From Nannochloropsis oceanica (lineage: Eukaryota; Sar; Eustigmatophyceae; Eustigmatales; Monodopsidaceae), in assembly GCA_004519485.1 (NCBI GenBank), contig CP038128.1, forward strand, positions 823,001-887,000: DNA of 64,000 nucleotides. The letters run 5' to 3'. The position numbers and the translations under genes were made by a program. This document shows, in pieces, positions 22,582-33,762 of this stretch. How positions within the stretch are numbered: position 1 is the stretch's first letter; every line of letters starts with the position of its first letter. Below the pieces are notes generated by a model that was given only the letters and a program-made list of their open reading frames with translations, was not told the DNA's origin and did not search any database.

Positions 22582-23009
22582 CTAACTTAGTTCATCATCG
22601 GCTCAGATTTCATGCCTTCGCATGCGCGATTTCTGGTGCCTATGGTTTGTATCGCGCGTAAGGGTAAGTGAAAGAAAGGAAGGCGCGCCATTAATAAGGA
22701 GGAACAAATTGACTGGAGAGGTGTAAGCGATGGTCTTGCTTGCGAAGCATGTGTGCGCGTATTATGTGGGAATCAAGCCAAAGCAAGGGAGGCAAGCGAG
22801 CCTCTGAGATGGCCGCCTTCTTTTCGCGTCTTCGCGACTTGTTGCTTGGATACTCCACGCTCCACATCCTGCACTAAAGCACCCACAGCCCCACGCACAG
22901 TTTCCTTCGCGTCATAGGACACACATAATTGGCCCGGCGGCGCAAAATTGATCGGCTTTCTTGGTTCTATTTACCCTGGAGAGCACCTCCATAATCAGCA
23001 GCCCAGACC
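22582..23009. other. Intergenic region and leader of MAEA, with a short upstream ORF
   Basis: It must contain the MAEA promoter and probably the missing 5' exon of the minus-strand neighbour. A 22-codon frame starts at the ATG at 22809 (MAAFFSRLRDLLLGY...) and ends about 130 bp before the MAEA start; it could be an upstream ORF in the MAEA leader. On the minus strand an open stretch covers about 22780-22970 without an ATG. Confidence 0.35.
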
Positions 23010-24460
23010 ATGTTTCATCTGGAATACACGCTTGTCAGAATCTCCTGCGAAGCCCTTAGCTCCCACTTCCAGCGGGTCCGCAAGCAGGTATCAATTGAGA
23101 TGGCTGATTTATTTGTAAAAGGCGGGATGCCGTTGCCCGTCCTCCGTCCAACGAAAGATCCTCATCCCCATACAACCCACCCTAGGTGATGCGCGAGCTT
23201 GGGCAGATTGTGACACTCCTCAAGAAACAGGACAATCCCGACTCCACGACAGATGCACTGCGGGTGCGGTTACTCCACCTGCGAGAGGCTTTGGTGGCGG
23301 CGGACGCGCAGGAGAAGGACTTATTCGAGCGATGCCAACGGAAGCTCCAGACATTGGCAACTGCACAGAAAGACGAAGAGGCTTCCCCTTCATTATCAAT
23401 TGTCCCCCCACAATATCCTTCAAGACATGGACTGACGCTGAGAAGAAAATTACAGTTAGAGCGTTTGGTAGGCGAGTATTTACTGCGGCAGGGCTACCTT
23501 GAGAGCCTAAGCCTGCTGGAGAAAGAAGGGGCCAGTACACAAGGAGCAGGAGCAGGAGGAGTAGGCAAGTTGTTCGACCTGGACATCTTCATTAAATGTC
23601 GCGCAGTGGAACGACAACTAGTCGAAAAGCGGGATTGCATGGGTGCGTTGGCGTGGTGCGCGGACCACGCCTCCAAGTTACGGCGATTGAATTGCCCCCT
23701 CGAATTTCAACTGCACAAGCAACAATTCTTGGAGCTGGTGCGAAAGGGACACCGGATTCAGGCACTAGAATATGCGAGCGAGCATCTTGATCCGACAGCC
23801 AACAGTGCTGCTGCTGCCGTTGGTGGTGCGGGTGGAGCTACGAATACTCCCGGTCTGTCAATTGAGCAGCTTTGGGAGGTCCAGCAGGCCATGGCCACCC
23901 TTGCGCTTGCCGACCCGGAGGCTTGTACCGTGCCTGAGTATCAGCGGCTTTTCGCTGTGGAACGCTTGCGTGAATTGGGGGATTCGTTTGCGGCGGCGGC
24001 GCGGCGGTGTTATGGGATGACCCAGGACTATTCCACGCTCGAGGTCTGCCTTCAAGCGGGCTTGACGGCCCTCAAGACCCCTCTGTGTCGTGTTGGGGCT
24101 CCGGGAGAAATCATGGCTAAAGCGAAGGAGGAAGACGATGGTCAAGAGATAGGGATGGTGGCGGAGGATGAAGGGCACTATAACCAAGACTGTCCTGTGT
24201 GCTCTCCAACCGGCCGCGCTCTGGCAGTGGGTTTGCCGTTGGCGCATTTTGGGAATTCGTATTTGACGTGTCGGTGCACTGGGGAAGCAATGGATGGAGG
24301 GAACCCGCCCATGGTATTGCCGAACGGCCGTGTGTATTCTCAGCGGGCCATCAGTGAGAATTTATTGTCCGTCGATGGGTCAGGGGCGGTGTGGGTGACT
24401 TGTCCTCGAACGGGCGATTCGTTTGCGCCATCGGATGTGAAGAATATTTTCGTCATTTGA
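23010..24460 (+). CDS. MAEA: MAEA/Gid9 subunit of the GID/CTLH E3 ubiquitin ligase, 2 exons
   Basis: Exon 1 (23010-23087) encodes MFHLEYTLVRISCEALSSHF. The 98-bp intron (donor GTATCA, acceptor CTAG, phase 0) leads to exon 2 (23186-24460). The 450-aa protein has an N-terminal helical region, a LisH motif (RLVGEYLLRQGYLESLSLLE, about residues 119-138) and a CTLH/CRA region (FIKCRAVERQLVEKRDCMGA, then the LRKGHRIQALEYASEHL-like segment). It ends in a degenerate RING: CPVCSPTGRAL, YLTCRCTGEAMDGGNPPMVL, PNGRVYSQRAI and VTCPRTGDSF. The PPMVLPNGxVY and CPRT signatures are specific to MAEA/Gid9/Fyv10. In yeast and animals this RING pairs with RMND5/Gid2 to ubiquitinate substrates such as gluconeogenic enzymes. 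The protein is of normal family length and looks intact. Confidence 0.92.
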
Positions 24461-24875
24461 GCAATTCGTGGAGGGGGGGGACAGCGAAAGAAGCACGCAA
24501 AAATGTATAGAAGAGTTAGAAACGGGATCACAGGGGATAAGAGTGAGGGGGATCACTCGGCAACTTTGTATCTGTCAGCTGTAATAACACGTGTGAGTCG
24601 ATGACAAAAAGAAAAATAGATGATGTGCACGCGTACTCTGCTTGTTTACTTTCATCATACAGAGGAATAATAATGTACACAGACATAAACTCTCATCTCA
24701 ATTACCCTGATGTACAAAAATATCCCAAGATTTTTCGTGTCTGAGAATCCCTCGATTTGCACCCATTGACTTTCCTCCGTCCCCAGACACTATGTTTTTT
24801 GGGGGCTGAACGGCATGGACATGAGATAACGACAACGCCACGAAAAGCATGTATGTCATGATATTACTTTTTGCT
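24461..24875. other. Convergent intergenic region
   Basis: This 415-bp stretch lies between the 3' ends of MAEA and the asparaginase gene. It starts with a short G run and is otherwise A/T-rich 3' flank. No gene is supported. Confidence 0.4.
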
Positions 24876-26289
24876 TTACAGCTTGGCCAGCGGTACCACA
24901 TCCTTGATGGCACTGCGATAACGGGAATCATTCGAAAGCTCACCGCGCAAGTCGACACTAAGCAGGCTCTTCACCTTATCGATGTCCCCGCCCGTCCGAG
25001 AAAAGAGATAAGAAATCTTCGTGACGCAGGCCTCGACTGTCATGTCATGGCCTGATGGAGGAAGGGAAGGGAGGAACTACTGAGTACGGTAGAAGACAAT
25101 TAGAGAAGCATATAGCTTAAGTCCCTTCCTCCTTCCCCTCAATCCCAACGTACCACTGACAACCCCAGCGGCGCACAAAGCCACCCCCACACTGTACTTG
25201 TCAAGCAAGACTCCACCTTGGAAGCATTGAGTTAGGACGACCACAAGTATACCCTTTTGCGCGGCAAGCGTAACAGCCTCCAGCAAACCCGAGCGACTGG
25301 ATGTGTCGCCGTTGCCCGTACCTAGGGCAACGAATCGGAGGAGGGTGAGACGGACGGCGCAAGGAGCTCGAGCGAACAGGAGGTGGAAAAAACAAATTAC
25401 TATACTTATGACGGCTCGTCCTCCAATTCAAACGTCATATGGCTTAAAACTTTCTTTCCTGCGTACCGTATAAAAGCAGAATAATCCCATGCAAGTGCCG
25501 GCTGTGGTTGATCATGGCAAATAACGCGTCGTCCTCAAAGCCCGGCACGAGCCGCACAACGACCAAATTGGCATCCATATCTTTGTGTACCCGCAATGGC
25601 TTGCGCGGTGGTGGAAGCGAAATATTTGATGCAAACTCCAAGTTGACGCCGAGGGTGGCCAAGGGGGGAAAGTTGGGCGAGGCAAAGGCTTGCAAGTCAA
25701 AAGAGTGAACCTTGGTGGTCCGACAGCCCCGTAACAGCCGGGAACCGAAAACAATGCACACTTCCTGAAAATCTTGTCGGCATGCAAAGAGCAGCGAGCT
25801 CACAAGATTGTTTCGCGCGTCTGAGTACACCTCAGCCAGCGGAATTTGACTCCCGGTGAACACGACTGGCTTTCCAAGGTTCTCAAACATGAAGGCCAAT
25901 GCACTCGCCGAGTAGGCAAGTGTGTCTGTACCGTGCACGACTACGAAGCCTTCGTACCGAAAATAGGCACTCTCAATTTCCTCCGCAATCTTGATCCAAT
26001 GCTCCGGCCCCATACAGGCACTATCGGTGAGGTGATCCCATTCCAAAACGTCTATATCGGGTAGATTCTCATGCCGCCATTCCGGCAAAGCCAAGAGCTC
26101 CGAGAGAAATCCCGGGCAAACATCCAATGTACCTCCTGTGCCGCTGGGCTTCATGATTAGCGTCCCGCCTGTTACGATGACCAGGACTTTTTTGGCTTTT
26201 TTGCCCTCCCCAATTTGCGTGAGCATTCTTGGACTGTCCTGAGTAAGGGCGACCAGTGTTGTTTTAGCAGCAGGTGTAGGGTGGGGCAT
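24876..26289 (-). CDS. L-asparaginase type I (bacterial-type, cytosolic form), 3 exons
   Basis: Exons are 26289-25467, 25321-25154 and 25051-24876; introns are 145 and 102 bp, both phase 1 (donors GTACGC and GTACGT). Splicing gives LLLYGTGNGDTSS and VVSGHDMTVEACVTKI, the expected family sequence. The 388-aa protein hydrolyses asparagine to aspartate and ammonia. The two signature blocks are VIVTGGTL, with the nucleophilic Thr at about 43, and VVVHGTDTLAYSASALAF, with Thr121-Asp122. Lys at about 140 lies in GKPVVFTGSQIP. The RNNL segment (YSDARNNLVSS) after it is typical of AnsA-like asparaginases. No signal peptide or transit peptide is evident; the first about 30 residues form a Thr/Pro-containing extension before the fold. 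The first ATG is used as start. Confidence 0.92.
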
Positions 26290-27129
26290 GCGTTAAAGAC
26301 CCGCTTGGCTTAACGTGCCAGCAGGATTAAATGGCCTTATGTGTACTATCTACACTATTATGTTTGTTTTGAAGAAAGGCTTGAGAGTTTGACGTGCGTG
26401 CAGAATCTGCACTGCAGATACTGAATAGAGAAGCCTGCCATGATTTTGGCGCGAGATGCACACGAAGCCCCTAGTGAAGCCCTTGCCTTTTTTGCCTGCA
26501 GCAAGCCCGACCCAACCAAGCTCGTTACCACGCTCTGTAAGCGTTGTGAACAAGTGGTATCAGGGCAACGGTTGGCGATGATGGAGTCAGCGAGCGCGAA
26601 GGCCGCGAATTTGAGATGTCATCATGATCGTTCCGTGCACGACGCGGGTAATTCAAAATCGTCGGGTACGAGGGAAAATAGCACTGCTCTCGGGACGACA
26701 AGCTTTGAGGTTTTAATGCAGAGATACACGAAATTCCCCCAAGAGCCCTCCACAACGCAGGCAATGCACCCAGGCAACTTTTCCATATCTGAACTGGTAA
26801 CGCCTTTCCGTCCGGACACACCCTGCAGACGAGCGACGTAGCTCTTGCCTTACTTGCCCTGTCCAGAGCAGATGCACAATATTCTATTCATACTGGAGAT
26901 GCACGCCATCACATCCCACATACCATACCATTCAATAACACAGGGGTAAATAGCAAGCTCCGAGGAAGAGAGTCGCTAGAGCGGGACCATGGCCAAAGCG
27001 AGATAATCAACACACGGCGCGTCCACATTTGGCCTCTTCTTTTTCACCATCCCACTCACCAGCACCCGCCCAAGCAACGACATCACCCAGCACGCATTCA
27101 TACATTAGATTTCCTCCCACGCGCACGCT
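26290..27129. other. Intergenic region with one doubtful ORF (26440-26841, plus)
   Basis: This 840-bp gap separates the asparaginase start and the GT4 start, a divergent arrangement. One 133-codon plus-strand frame begins at the ATG at 26440 (MILARDAHEAPSEALAFFAC). It shows no domain and could be a lineage-specific small gene or chance. The rest is promoter-type sequence. Confidence 0.3.
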
Positions 27130-29211
27130 ATGACGTGCCGCAGTAGCCTTCGCGAGGATCTCCCCGCATCCTCCTACCCATTGCCGCCCCCGGCTGCCGC
27201 CTTTTGTCCGCCTGTGATACCAGACTTCAGCAGCAACGTCCTCCATTCCTCACAAAGCAGCCTGAGCAGCAGCAGTAAAATGGTACGTGGTTACATGCAG
27301 CCCCGCTTATTCCAATGTCTCATATATCGAACCTGCTCTTTCCTTTCAAATACTCCCTCATATAGGTCATAGTCCCACCAGCCGCTGCTGTCCCATTTTC
27401 CACCCCACATATGGCCCTGGAAGTGGCGGCGGGCCTCCCCATGCGAAAACAAAGTGGCGCCAGCCAGTACCACCAGTTTTCCAAGGATCCCGAGATGGGC
27501 AACGTCGCATTTCAACCGTGGTAAGTAAATTTCCTTGAGGTATGGTTGCTTTCCTTTCATTTCTCGCATAGTGACTACATCATTGCCGAATACCAATTTT
27601 TGGAATACCAATTTTTTCCTCCCTTGCTACCTTCGTTTCAGCGAACGCGTGGTCATTTTCACTGCTGCCTACTACGTGTGCGACGGCGTCAGCTTGACAA
27701 TCCGCAAGCTCCGTGCCCACCTCCGCTCCAAGGGCATCGCCACCCGCGTTGTCTCGTGCGGGCCCGAGGGCTGGAGCGAGCCCGACGTCTTCACCGTGCC
27801 TGCAATCCCGCTTCCCATCGTCAACGCGGACGACAACTTCGGTTACTCCTTAGGGGTCAAGCTGACGGAGGAAGTGAAAGCCCAAATCAAGCAATTCGAG
27901 CCGAGTCTGATCCATTTTACGGTGCCGGATTTCTTGGCGCTGGACGCCCTGCGGTGGGCGAAGGCGGAGGGGATCCCAGTGATGGGGACGTGGCACAGTA
28001 ATTACTCCGATTATTTGAAATTCTACCATCTGAATGTCATGAAAGGCGTGGTTGAGAAGTATATAAGGAGTTTTTATGTGAACATGCCTATATATGTCCC
28101 CACCCCTTTTATTCGTACGAAGCTTTTGGGTAATGGCTTTCCGAAGCACCGGGTGGGGATATGGGGGAGAGGGGTAAATTTAAATCTGTTCGCGCCGTCG
28201 AATCGCTCGTTAGTTTTTAGACGGGCCAAGGGCATTGCGGATGATGAAGTAGTGATTCTGTGGGTGGGGCGGCTGGTAAAGGAAAAGAGTCCTGATATAT
28301 GGGCGGAGGTGATTAGGAGGCTTGAGAGGGAGGGATTAAAGTTTCGGGCACTGGTGGTGGGGACGGGTAGCTATGAAGAAGAGATGAAGAAGTTGCCGAG
28401 GACGGAGTGCTTGGGGTGGTTGAGTGGGCCGGCGTTGGCGGAGGTTTATGCGAGCGTGGACGTCTTCTTGTTCCCGAGCGAGGTTGAGACGTTTGGGAAT
28501 GTCACCTTGGAGGCATTAGCAAGTGGAGTGCCTTGTATTGCGTCGGCGGGCTGTTCGGGGCATCTGGTTTATCATGGGATTAATGGTTTTGTGGTCCACC
28601 AGGCGGACGCGGATGGTTATCATTCGTTGACTCGGAGGTTGTTGCTCGACGGGGGGTTGAGGCAGCGGTTAGCGAGCAAAGCGAGACCGAGTATTCTAAC
28701 TTTGGAGCACAGTCGAGTATTGGACATGATGGAGGAGAACTACGATCATGTTATCAAGGAGCATCACTCCCAGGGATTGGGGGACCCGAATCAACGCAAA
28801 ACTCGGGATAGGTACATGACTTTCATTTACCATTTCTTCCGTGTCGTTCTAATCATTTTAACTCCTACTCTGAAGGCATATGTAGCCGTGCTCAAAGCGC
28901 TGCAGCGGGCGTGGGCTGGCTATGAGCAGCGGGTCCAACAAAAAAGGGACGAGGGAGAGAAGGTGAGAGAAGGGAGTGAGGAAGACGACAGCGAGAGCGG
29001 CTCGGGGGAGAGAGGAGGAGGAGAGAAGACTGAAGCGAGCAGCGGAAAGCTCTTGCAGAGCATGGCCTCGCTTGTGGTCACGGTGGCTGTCCCGGTATCT
29101 AACGTGTTCTCTTCCTTGACTTTCCGGGAAATGCGGGCGTTGATGATAATTGTGTATGTATTTGCGCTGTATGTGTTGTGGCAGACTTTGCATTCGGCCA
29201 TCCTATCATAA
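27130..29211 (+). CDS. GT4-family glycosyltransferase with C-terminal membrane anchor, 3 exons
   Basis: Exons are 27130-27282, 27366-27520 and 27642-29211; introns are 83 and 121 bp (donors GTACGT and GTAAGT; acceptors TATAG and TTCAG). The 625-aa protein starts with about 100 Ser/Pro-rich residues. The GT-B fold begins at ERVVIFTAAYYVCDGVS. GTWHSNYSDYLKFYHL lies in the acceptor domain. The nucleotide-sugar domain has VILWVGRLVKEKSPDIWAEV and the EX7E motif in FPSEVETFGNVTLEALASGV. This is CAZy family GT4, near the SQD2/MgtA-like group of retaining hexosyl- and mannosyltransferases; the exact donor and acceptor are unknown. Past the catalytic domain come a charged Glu/Gly linker and a hydrophobic helix at the extreme C-terminus (MRALMIIVYVFALYVLWQTL), suggesting a tail anchor with the enzyme facing the cytosol. 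Confidence 0.85.
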
Positions 29212-30377
29212 ATGGTGATAAAGAAGAAGGGATAACGGATGCCCAAGAAATTAAAGTCGACAACCGGTAGAGTAAGGATTATTAGAGTCGCATACGCTTA
29301 GGGTTTTTTGATCTCCACATAAAGCTCCCATCCTTTTTCTCGTAGGGCACTGACTGATCATCTGTAGTGTATTTCTCATATTTTCATATCCAAACGTTTA
29401 GAGAGCAAGAAGCCAGGAAAATGAGATACGCCGGCGAACCACGAAATATTAAAAAATGACTTTTAACAAGAGAAAGCTAGAGAAGCAGGGCCCGGAACAG
29501 CGGGAGACGTTGGGGGCTCAGGCCAAGACGGAAAGTCGTGGAGCCCCTTTTAGAAACTAACCCAGGTTTACTTCATCATGTTGAACGTAGTAAGGCGTTC
29601 TGTGTATATGTACCACCATTTCTCCACCCTCCTTTCTTTGTCACCGACGGATATTGTCAAAGTAACCGAGGAATTTTCACTCGAGATGTTTTGCAGATAT
29701 ATGTCCTCCCGTACCCTTCCTTCATTTTCAATCAACAGCAGACAGGAATAATAACAAAAGCAAAAGATAAGACAATTTTGGATAAGCCAGAGCACAGACT
29801 TTTGAAAAGCTGCATTCACTCCATTTCCTTGTCGAGTTCTTTCTTCACTTTAATTTCTGATCCTTTCTGCCACTTTTATTCTCTTCTCTACCTTATTCAT
29901 TACCCCAAGCTTCTTAAACATTTGCGGGGGGGGTGAGGGGGGGTGAGGAGGAGCGGGGGCACGATTATGGACAAGTTGGAAACAGTTCCCAATGTAGATG
30001 GACTCGAAATTTTACAAGAAGAGCCGACACGACATTTTGTGCGTCCTACTCAACATAAACATTTTGCCCGGGGTCGAATTTGGTATTTGCTGTTGTCAAA
30101 TTCCGCCTTTCTTACAGATTCCGAACAAGGCTATACCAAGGAGACATTTCCATCCCGGTGTGACTTTCTTCCACACGCCAGAGGTGGTGATGAAGTCGCT
30201 TCTCAGCATGTTTTTGAGCAGTCCTCTGGATTCTGCGCAGAGAAGTTGTTCGCCTCTCCGTACTTTCCCTCCGCGATCGTCAACTACCAAAAGACCAGCA
30301 AGCAACATACATCACAATCTCCTTGATTTATCTGCTCTCTCGATATTTTAATCCATCAACCTATGTATTCCGTTTTG
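29212..30377. other. Convergent intergenic region with a G-rich tract
   Basis: It lies between the 3' ends of the GT4 and M20 peptidase genes. A G-rich plus-strand run at about 29923-29960 (long G runs separated by TGA) could form a G-quadruplex. Two open frames above 120 codons (29538-29936 and 29943-30326, plus) have no domain and look random. Confidence 0.4.
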
Positions 30378-31987
30378 TCAGTCTTTCGCGGCCTCTTCTT
30401 CTCCTCTTTCTTCCACGCTCCCACCAAGCATATACAAACTCGTCAAGACAAAATACTGCACCGACATACCAATACTTTCAATTGGAATCCGCTCGTTGTT
30501 TCCATGAATCATCTCTACCAATCTATCCATTGTCAAGGTTGGGCAAAACAATGACGTCCCATACGCAACCGCTCCACAATCCCGCCGGAAAAACCTCGAG
30601 TCCGTCGCACCCGTCAGCAAGCCACATACAAACTTCGCCCCAGGCACAAGTACACCCGCCGCCTTCTCCATTGCCCTCCACAAAGGCGTGTCGATCGTGC
30701 TCGTGGTAGCGGGAAAAAAATGTTTAATATTGATCTCGTACTCCCCTGAAGCCATGCGCCGCTTGCCCAACGCCCTCTCCACCTGCTTGACTAAATACGC
30801 TTCATCCTGACCAGGCATAAGCCGTCCGTCTACCTCTATTGCTACCGAGCCAGGAACTACATTACTCTTAAGAGTGCCCGTCAGATGATTTGGGCTAATG
30901 GTAAGGCGAGTCAGGGCATGCGCGATCGGGCCGAGCGGGTGCTTTAGCCACAGCAAAAAGCGGATAAAAGGCCGAGCAAGCCAGGTGCTTGTCAAGCAAG
31001 CACGAACGATCCACGGAGCATCGGAGGCAGAAATAACATTGCGCCATTCCGGTGTGATTATGGTGGGCGCCCAGTAATCAGCCAGGCATTTGATTGCTCC
31101 TGCGGCTTTGACCAATGCATTGTCCCCGTTTAGAGGGAGGGAGCCATGGCCGGGGGTGCCCTTGCAAAGCACCTCGAAAGACGTCATTCCTTTCTCGCCG
31201 TTAACGTGGAAGTAGGTGGTAGTAGGCCGCCTATTTCGATCGATGAGCGTGGCGCCGCCGAACTCAGTCATGCAATAGTCAGACTTGAACACGCCGCGGA
31301 GCACGCGGTCTAGTTTATTTTTTTGGTAGGACGATAGGAGTGAGGGTTTAGGCTAATGAGCCAGGAGGAGAAGGAAACAGTTCAATGCCCGGCAGCAAGC
31401 GCATTCCCAAACTACTTCTCCCTTCCTCCAATCCCCTCTTTCTTACCCTTCATTAAAAATGCTGCACCATCAGCTCCTCCCGCCTCCTCATCCGACACGG
31501 CACAAAACAAGAGGGTGCCACGCAGCGGGACACGGGAAGTGGCCAAGCAAGCAAATGCAACAGCCTGTGCTGCCACGGTGTTTAACATGTCAATTGCTCC
31601 GCGGCCCCATAGTTCCCCATTCACAACCCGCCCTTCGAACGGTGGCACTTTCCACGCTGCCTCATTCACGGGCACCACATCGACATGCGCAGGCCCAAGC
31701 ATGAGACGCGGCCCTTCGCCTCCGTCTCCACGATACTCAGCTATGAGACTGGGACGGTTGGGACGGTTGGAAGGATGATGAATTTGATATGGCAAGCCAT
31801 ATTTGTCGAGGAAGGCAGCAAGTGTCTGGATGTTTTTGATCTCCTGGCATTCCCCATCCCCGCGGTTGACACAGGCGTTGCGAATTAGGGCCTGAAGAAG
31901 TACCAGCGTCTGCTCTTCTAGCTTGTCCGTTAGCTCTGATGGCGTCTGACCAAGCAGCTCTTTCAGCTCAGGATGGACGGTTGACAT
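30378..31987 (-). CDS. M20-family metallopeptidase (PM20D1/Cps1-like), 2 exons
   Basis: Exon 1 is 31987-31447 and exon 2 is 31309-30378; the 137-bp intron has donor GTAAGA, acceptor CTAG and phase 1. The 490-aa protein has the full dinuclear zinc set of M20 enzymes: GPAHVDVVP (His101, Asp103), GRGAIDMLN (Asp133), VSDEEAGG (catalytic Glu167, ligand Glu168), DGRLMPGQD in the second domain, and MIHGNNERIPI with the last His ligand. The dimerisation or lid domain contains TPGHGSLP. The nearest characterised relatives are yeast carboxypeptidase S and animal PM20D1, which hydrolyse or form N-acyl amino acids and peptides. No signal peptide is present at the chosen start (MSTVHPELKELLG), so it may be cytosolic, unlike Cps1. 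The C-terminus is a run of Glu. Confidence 0.9.
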
Positions 31988-32395
31988 ATGGAGCAGACAC
32001 GAGGGCTAGGGGCTGTCATTTGTACGAGAAGGGAGGGAAGAAGGAGTAACTTGGACTCAATGCCCCACTGACCAATCTTCTGACTCAGGTTTACCAAACA
32101 CATCTTCCAAGCAGGAACCATATGCACGCTTGGGCTTAAGATAGCCGTCCTTTTTGACAGCGCACAGCGCGCTGGGCTGGGATTCGTCGGGGAGGTTTTC
32201 CGTTAAGCCGCCGCGGTAGCACAACAAAAATTATCCCGCCATGTCTATGGATACATATGATCCATTGAGTATTTCGATATGTTGAAATGCTTACCAAAGT
32301 CAACATCGAACTCATAAAAGAGTCGATCAATCAATCAATCAATCAAAAACAGCGTCAGAATTCCAGAACTATCTATCCCCTTGCAGCAGCCCAGC
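31988..32395. other. Divergent promoter region, M20 peptidase and nicotinamidase
   Basis: This 408-bp region lies between two oppositely transcribed genes. It contains a short tetranucleotide repeat of AATC type at about 32325-32346, close to the nicotinamidase leader. Confidence 0.45.
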
Positions 32396-33586
32396 ATGGA
32401 GGACGGCGGCGACAGCTTCACTCCCTTCGCATTGCTTATCATTGATCCACAGGTGTGTTATCGGGCATGATAAGTCACCACCACAACCTTCCCATCTCCT
32501 CGCCTTACTAAAAAAGCAGCTTTCCTCCCTTCGTTTTCCAGGCCGATTTCCACCAGGGTGGCTCTTTGGCAGTGCCAGGTGCCGATGATGACGCGCAACG
32601 CATTCAGAATTTTGTGGAGGGGAACTTAGATAACATCACCAATATCTACGTGACGTTGGACTCCCATCAGGTGAGCAGATGGGCTCGGGTCGGAAGTGGG
32701 AGACGGAGCTCCGAGCTCTGATGGATTTGATGAGTGCTGATCTAGCCGTCCTTCAACATCGCAGCGGGTCCACATCAGTCACCCTTTATTCTGGAAAGAT
32801 GCAAATGGGGCATCTCCGGCGCCTTTCACGCCTATCTTGCACACCGACGTCGTGGCTGGGAAGTGGATGGCTGCAGACGAGACCCTGAAGGCGTATGCGG
32901 AAGATTACACCCTGCAATTGGAGACGTCTTCGGGCAAGTTTCAGCACATTGTTTGGCCCGAGCATTGCTTGATTGGCAGTCCGGGTCATTGTGTGGTACC
33001 TCCTGTCTTGGCTGGTACGTGCGTGCATGGCCGTGTTACAAGGGTCATAAAAGCGTTGAATGATGCAAACAATGGTTGGCGCGCAGAACATCTCCCATTT
33101 GAGACCTAACACGCACTTTTCCGCGCCAACCTGTCTCCTACGGCTTGCTATTCTTAGCTGTATATAATTCTACGGTCTCTTGCTTACCTTTTCCTTTCTT
33201 ACCCCCCACCAGCAATTCACGCTTGGTCCGCTCATACCCGCAAGCCCATTCGTTACTACTGGAAAGGCACCAACATCCGCACCGAAATGTACAGCGTTTT
33301 CAAAGCCGAAGTTCCCGTCCCTGGCTGTGCGGAAACAGAAGTTAACGAAGCGTTGGTGCGGGAGTTAGTCGCGGAGCCTCGGGTTATGATTTGTGGGCAA
33401 GCCTTGTCTCACTGTGTTAATTTTTCGACGCGAGACCTTCTTGCGGCCTGGCCCGAGGGGAGGATGGATGACTTAACGTTGTTGGCGGGGATGAGCTCTC
33501 CGGTGATAGGTTTTGAGGGGCAGGCAGTAGAGTTCTTAGGCCTGTTGAAGGAAAAGGGGGTTCGGGTCGTGGCGGAGGTGAAGTAG
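32396..33586 (+). CDS. Nicotinamidase (isochorismatase-like hydrolase), 4 exons
   Basis: Exons are 32396-32452, 32542-32670, 32765-33014 and 33213-33586; introns are 89, 94 and 198 bp. The spliced 269-aa protein converts nicotinamide to nicotinate in NAD salvage. The catalytic triad is visible: Asp17 in LLIIDPQADFHQGGSLAVPG (this motif is created by the first splice), Lys163 in YWKGTNIRTEMYSVF and Cys213 in CGQALSHCVNF. The metal site matches Pnc1: Asp59 and His61 in LDSHQRVHISH and His129 in VWPEHCLIGSPGHC. The third splice joins VLA to AIHAWSAHTRK. There is no targeting signal, so a cytosolic or nuclear enzyme is likely. The unspliced region has no single long frame, so naive gene finders may miss it. 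Confidence 0.93.
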
Positions 33587-33762
33587 GAGGAATATAGAGA
33601 AAGGGGAAGAGGAGAGCGTATGTGGGCAAGAAACATGCCAAAGACAAAGCGGGAATGTTTAAATAAAAAATTATAATGATAAATCCTCCGGATGATATTC
33701 AATTTTCTTCCCTCTAAATTTCTACTTGTTCATTTGACTTTTTTCTCGTCTGTTTCCCCCCC

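Noticed and set aside
26440-26841. 133-codon plus-strand ORF
   Set aside because: Kept only as a note in the intergenic entry: no recognisable motif, composition close to random.
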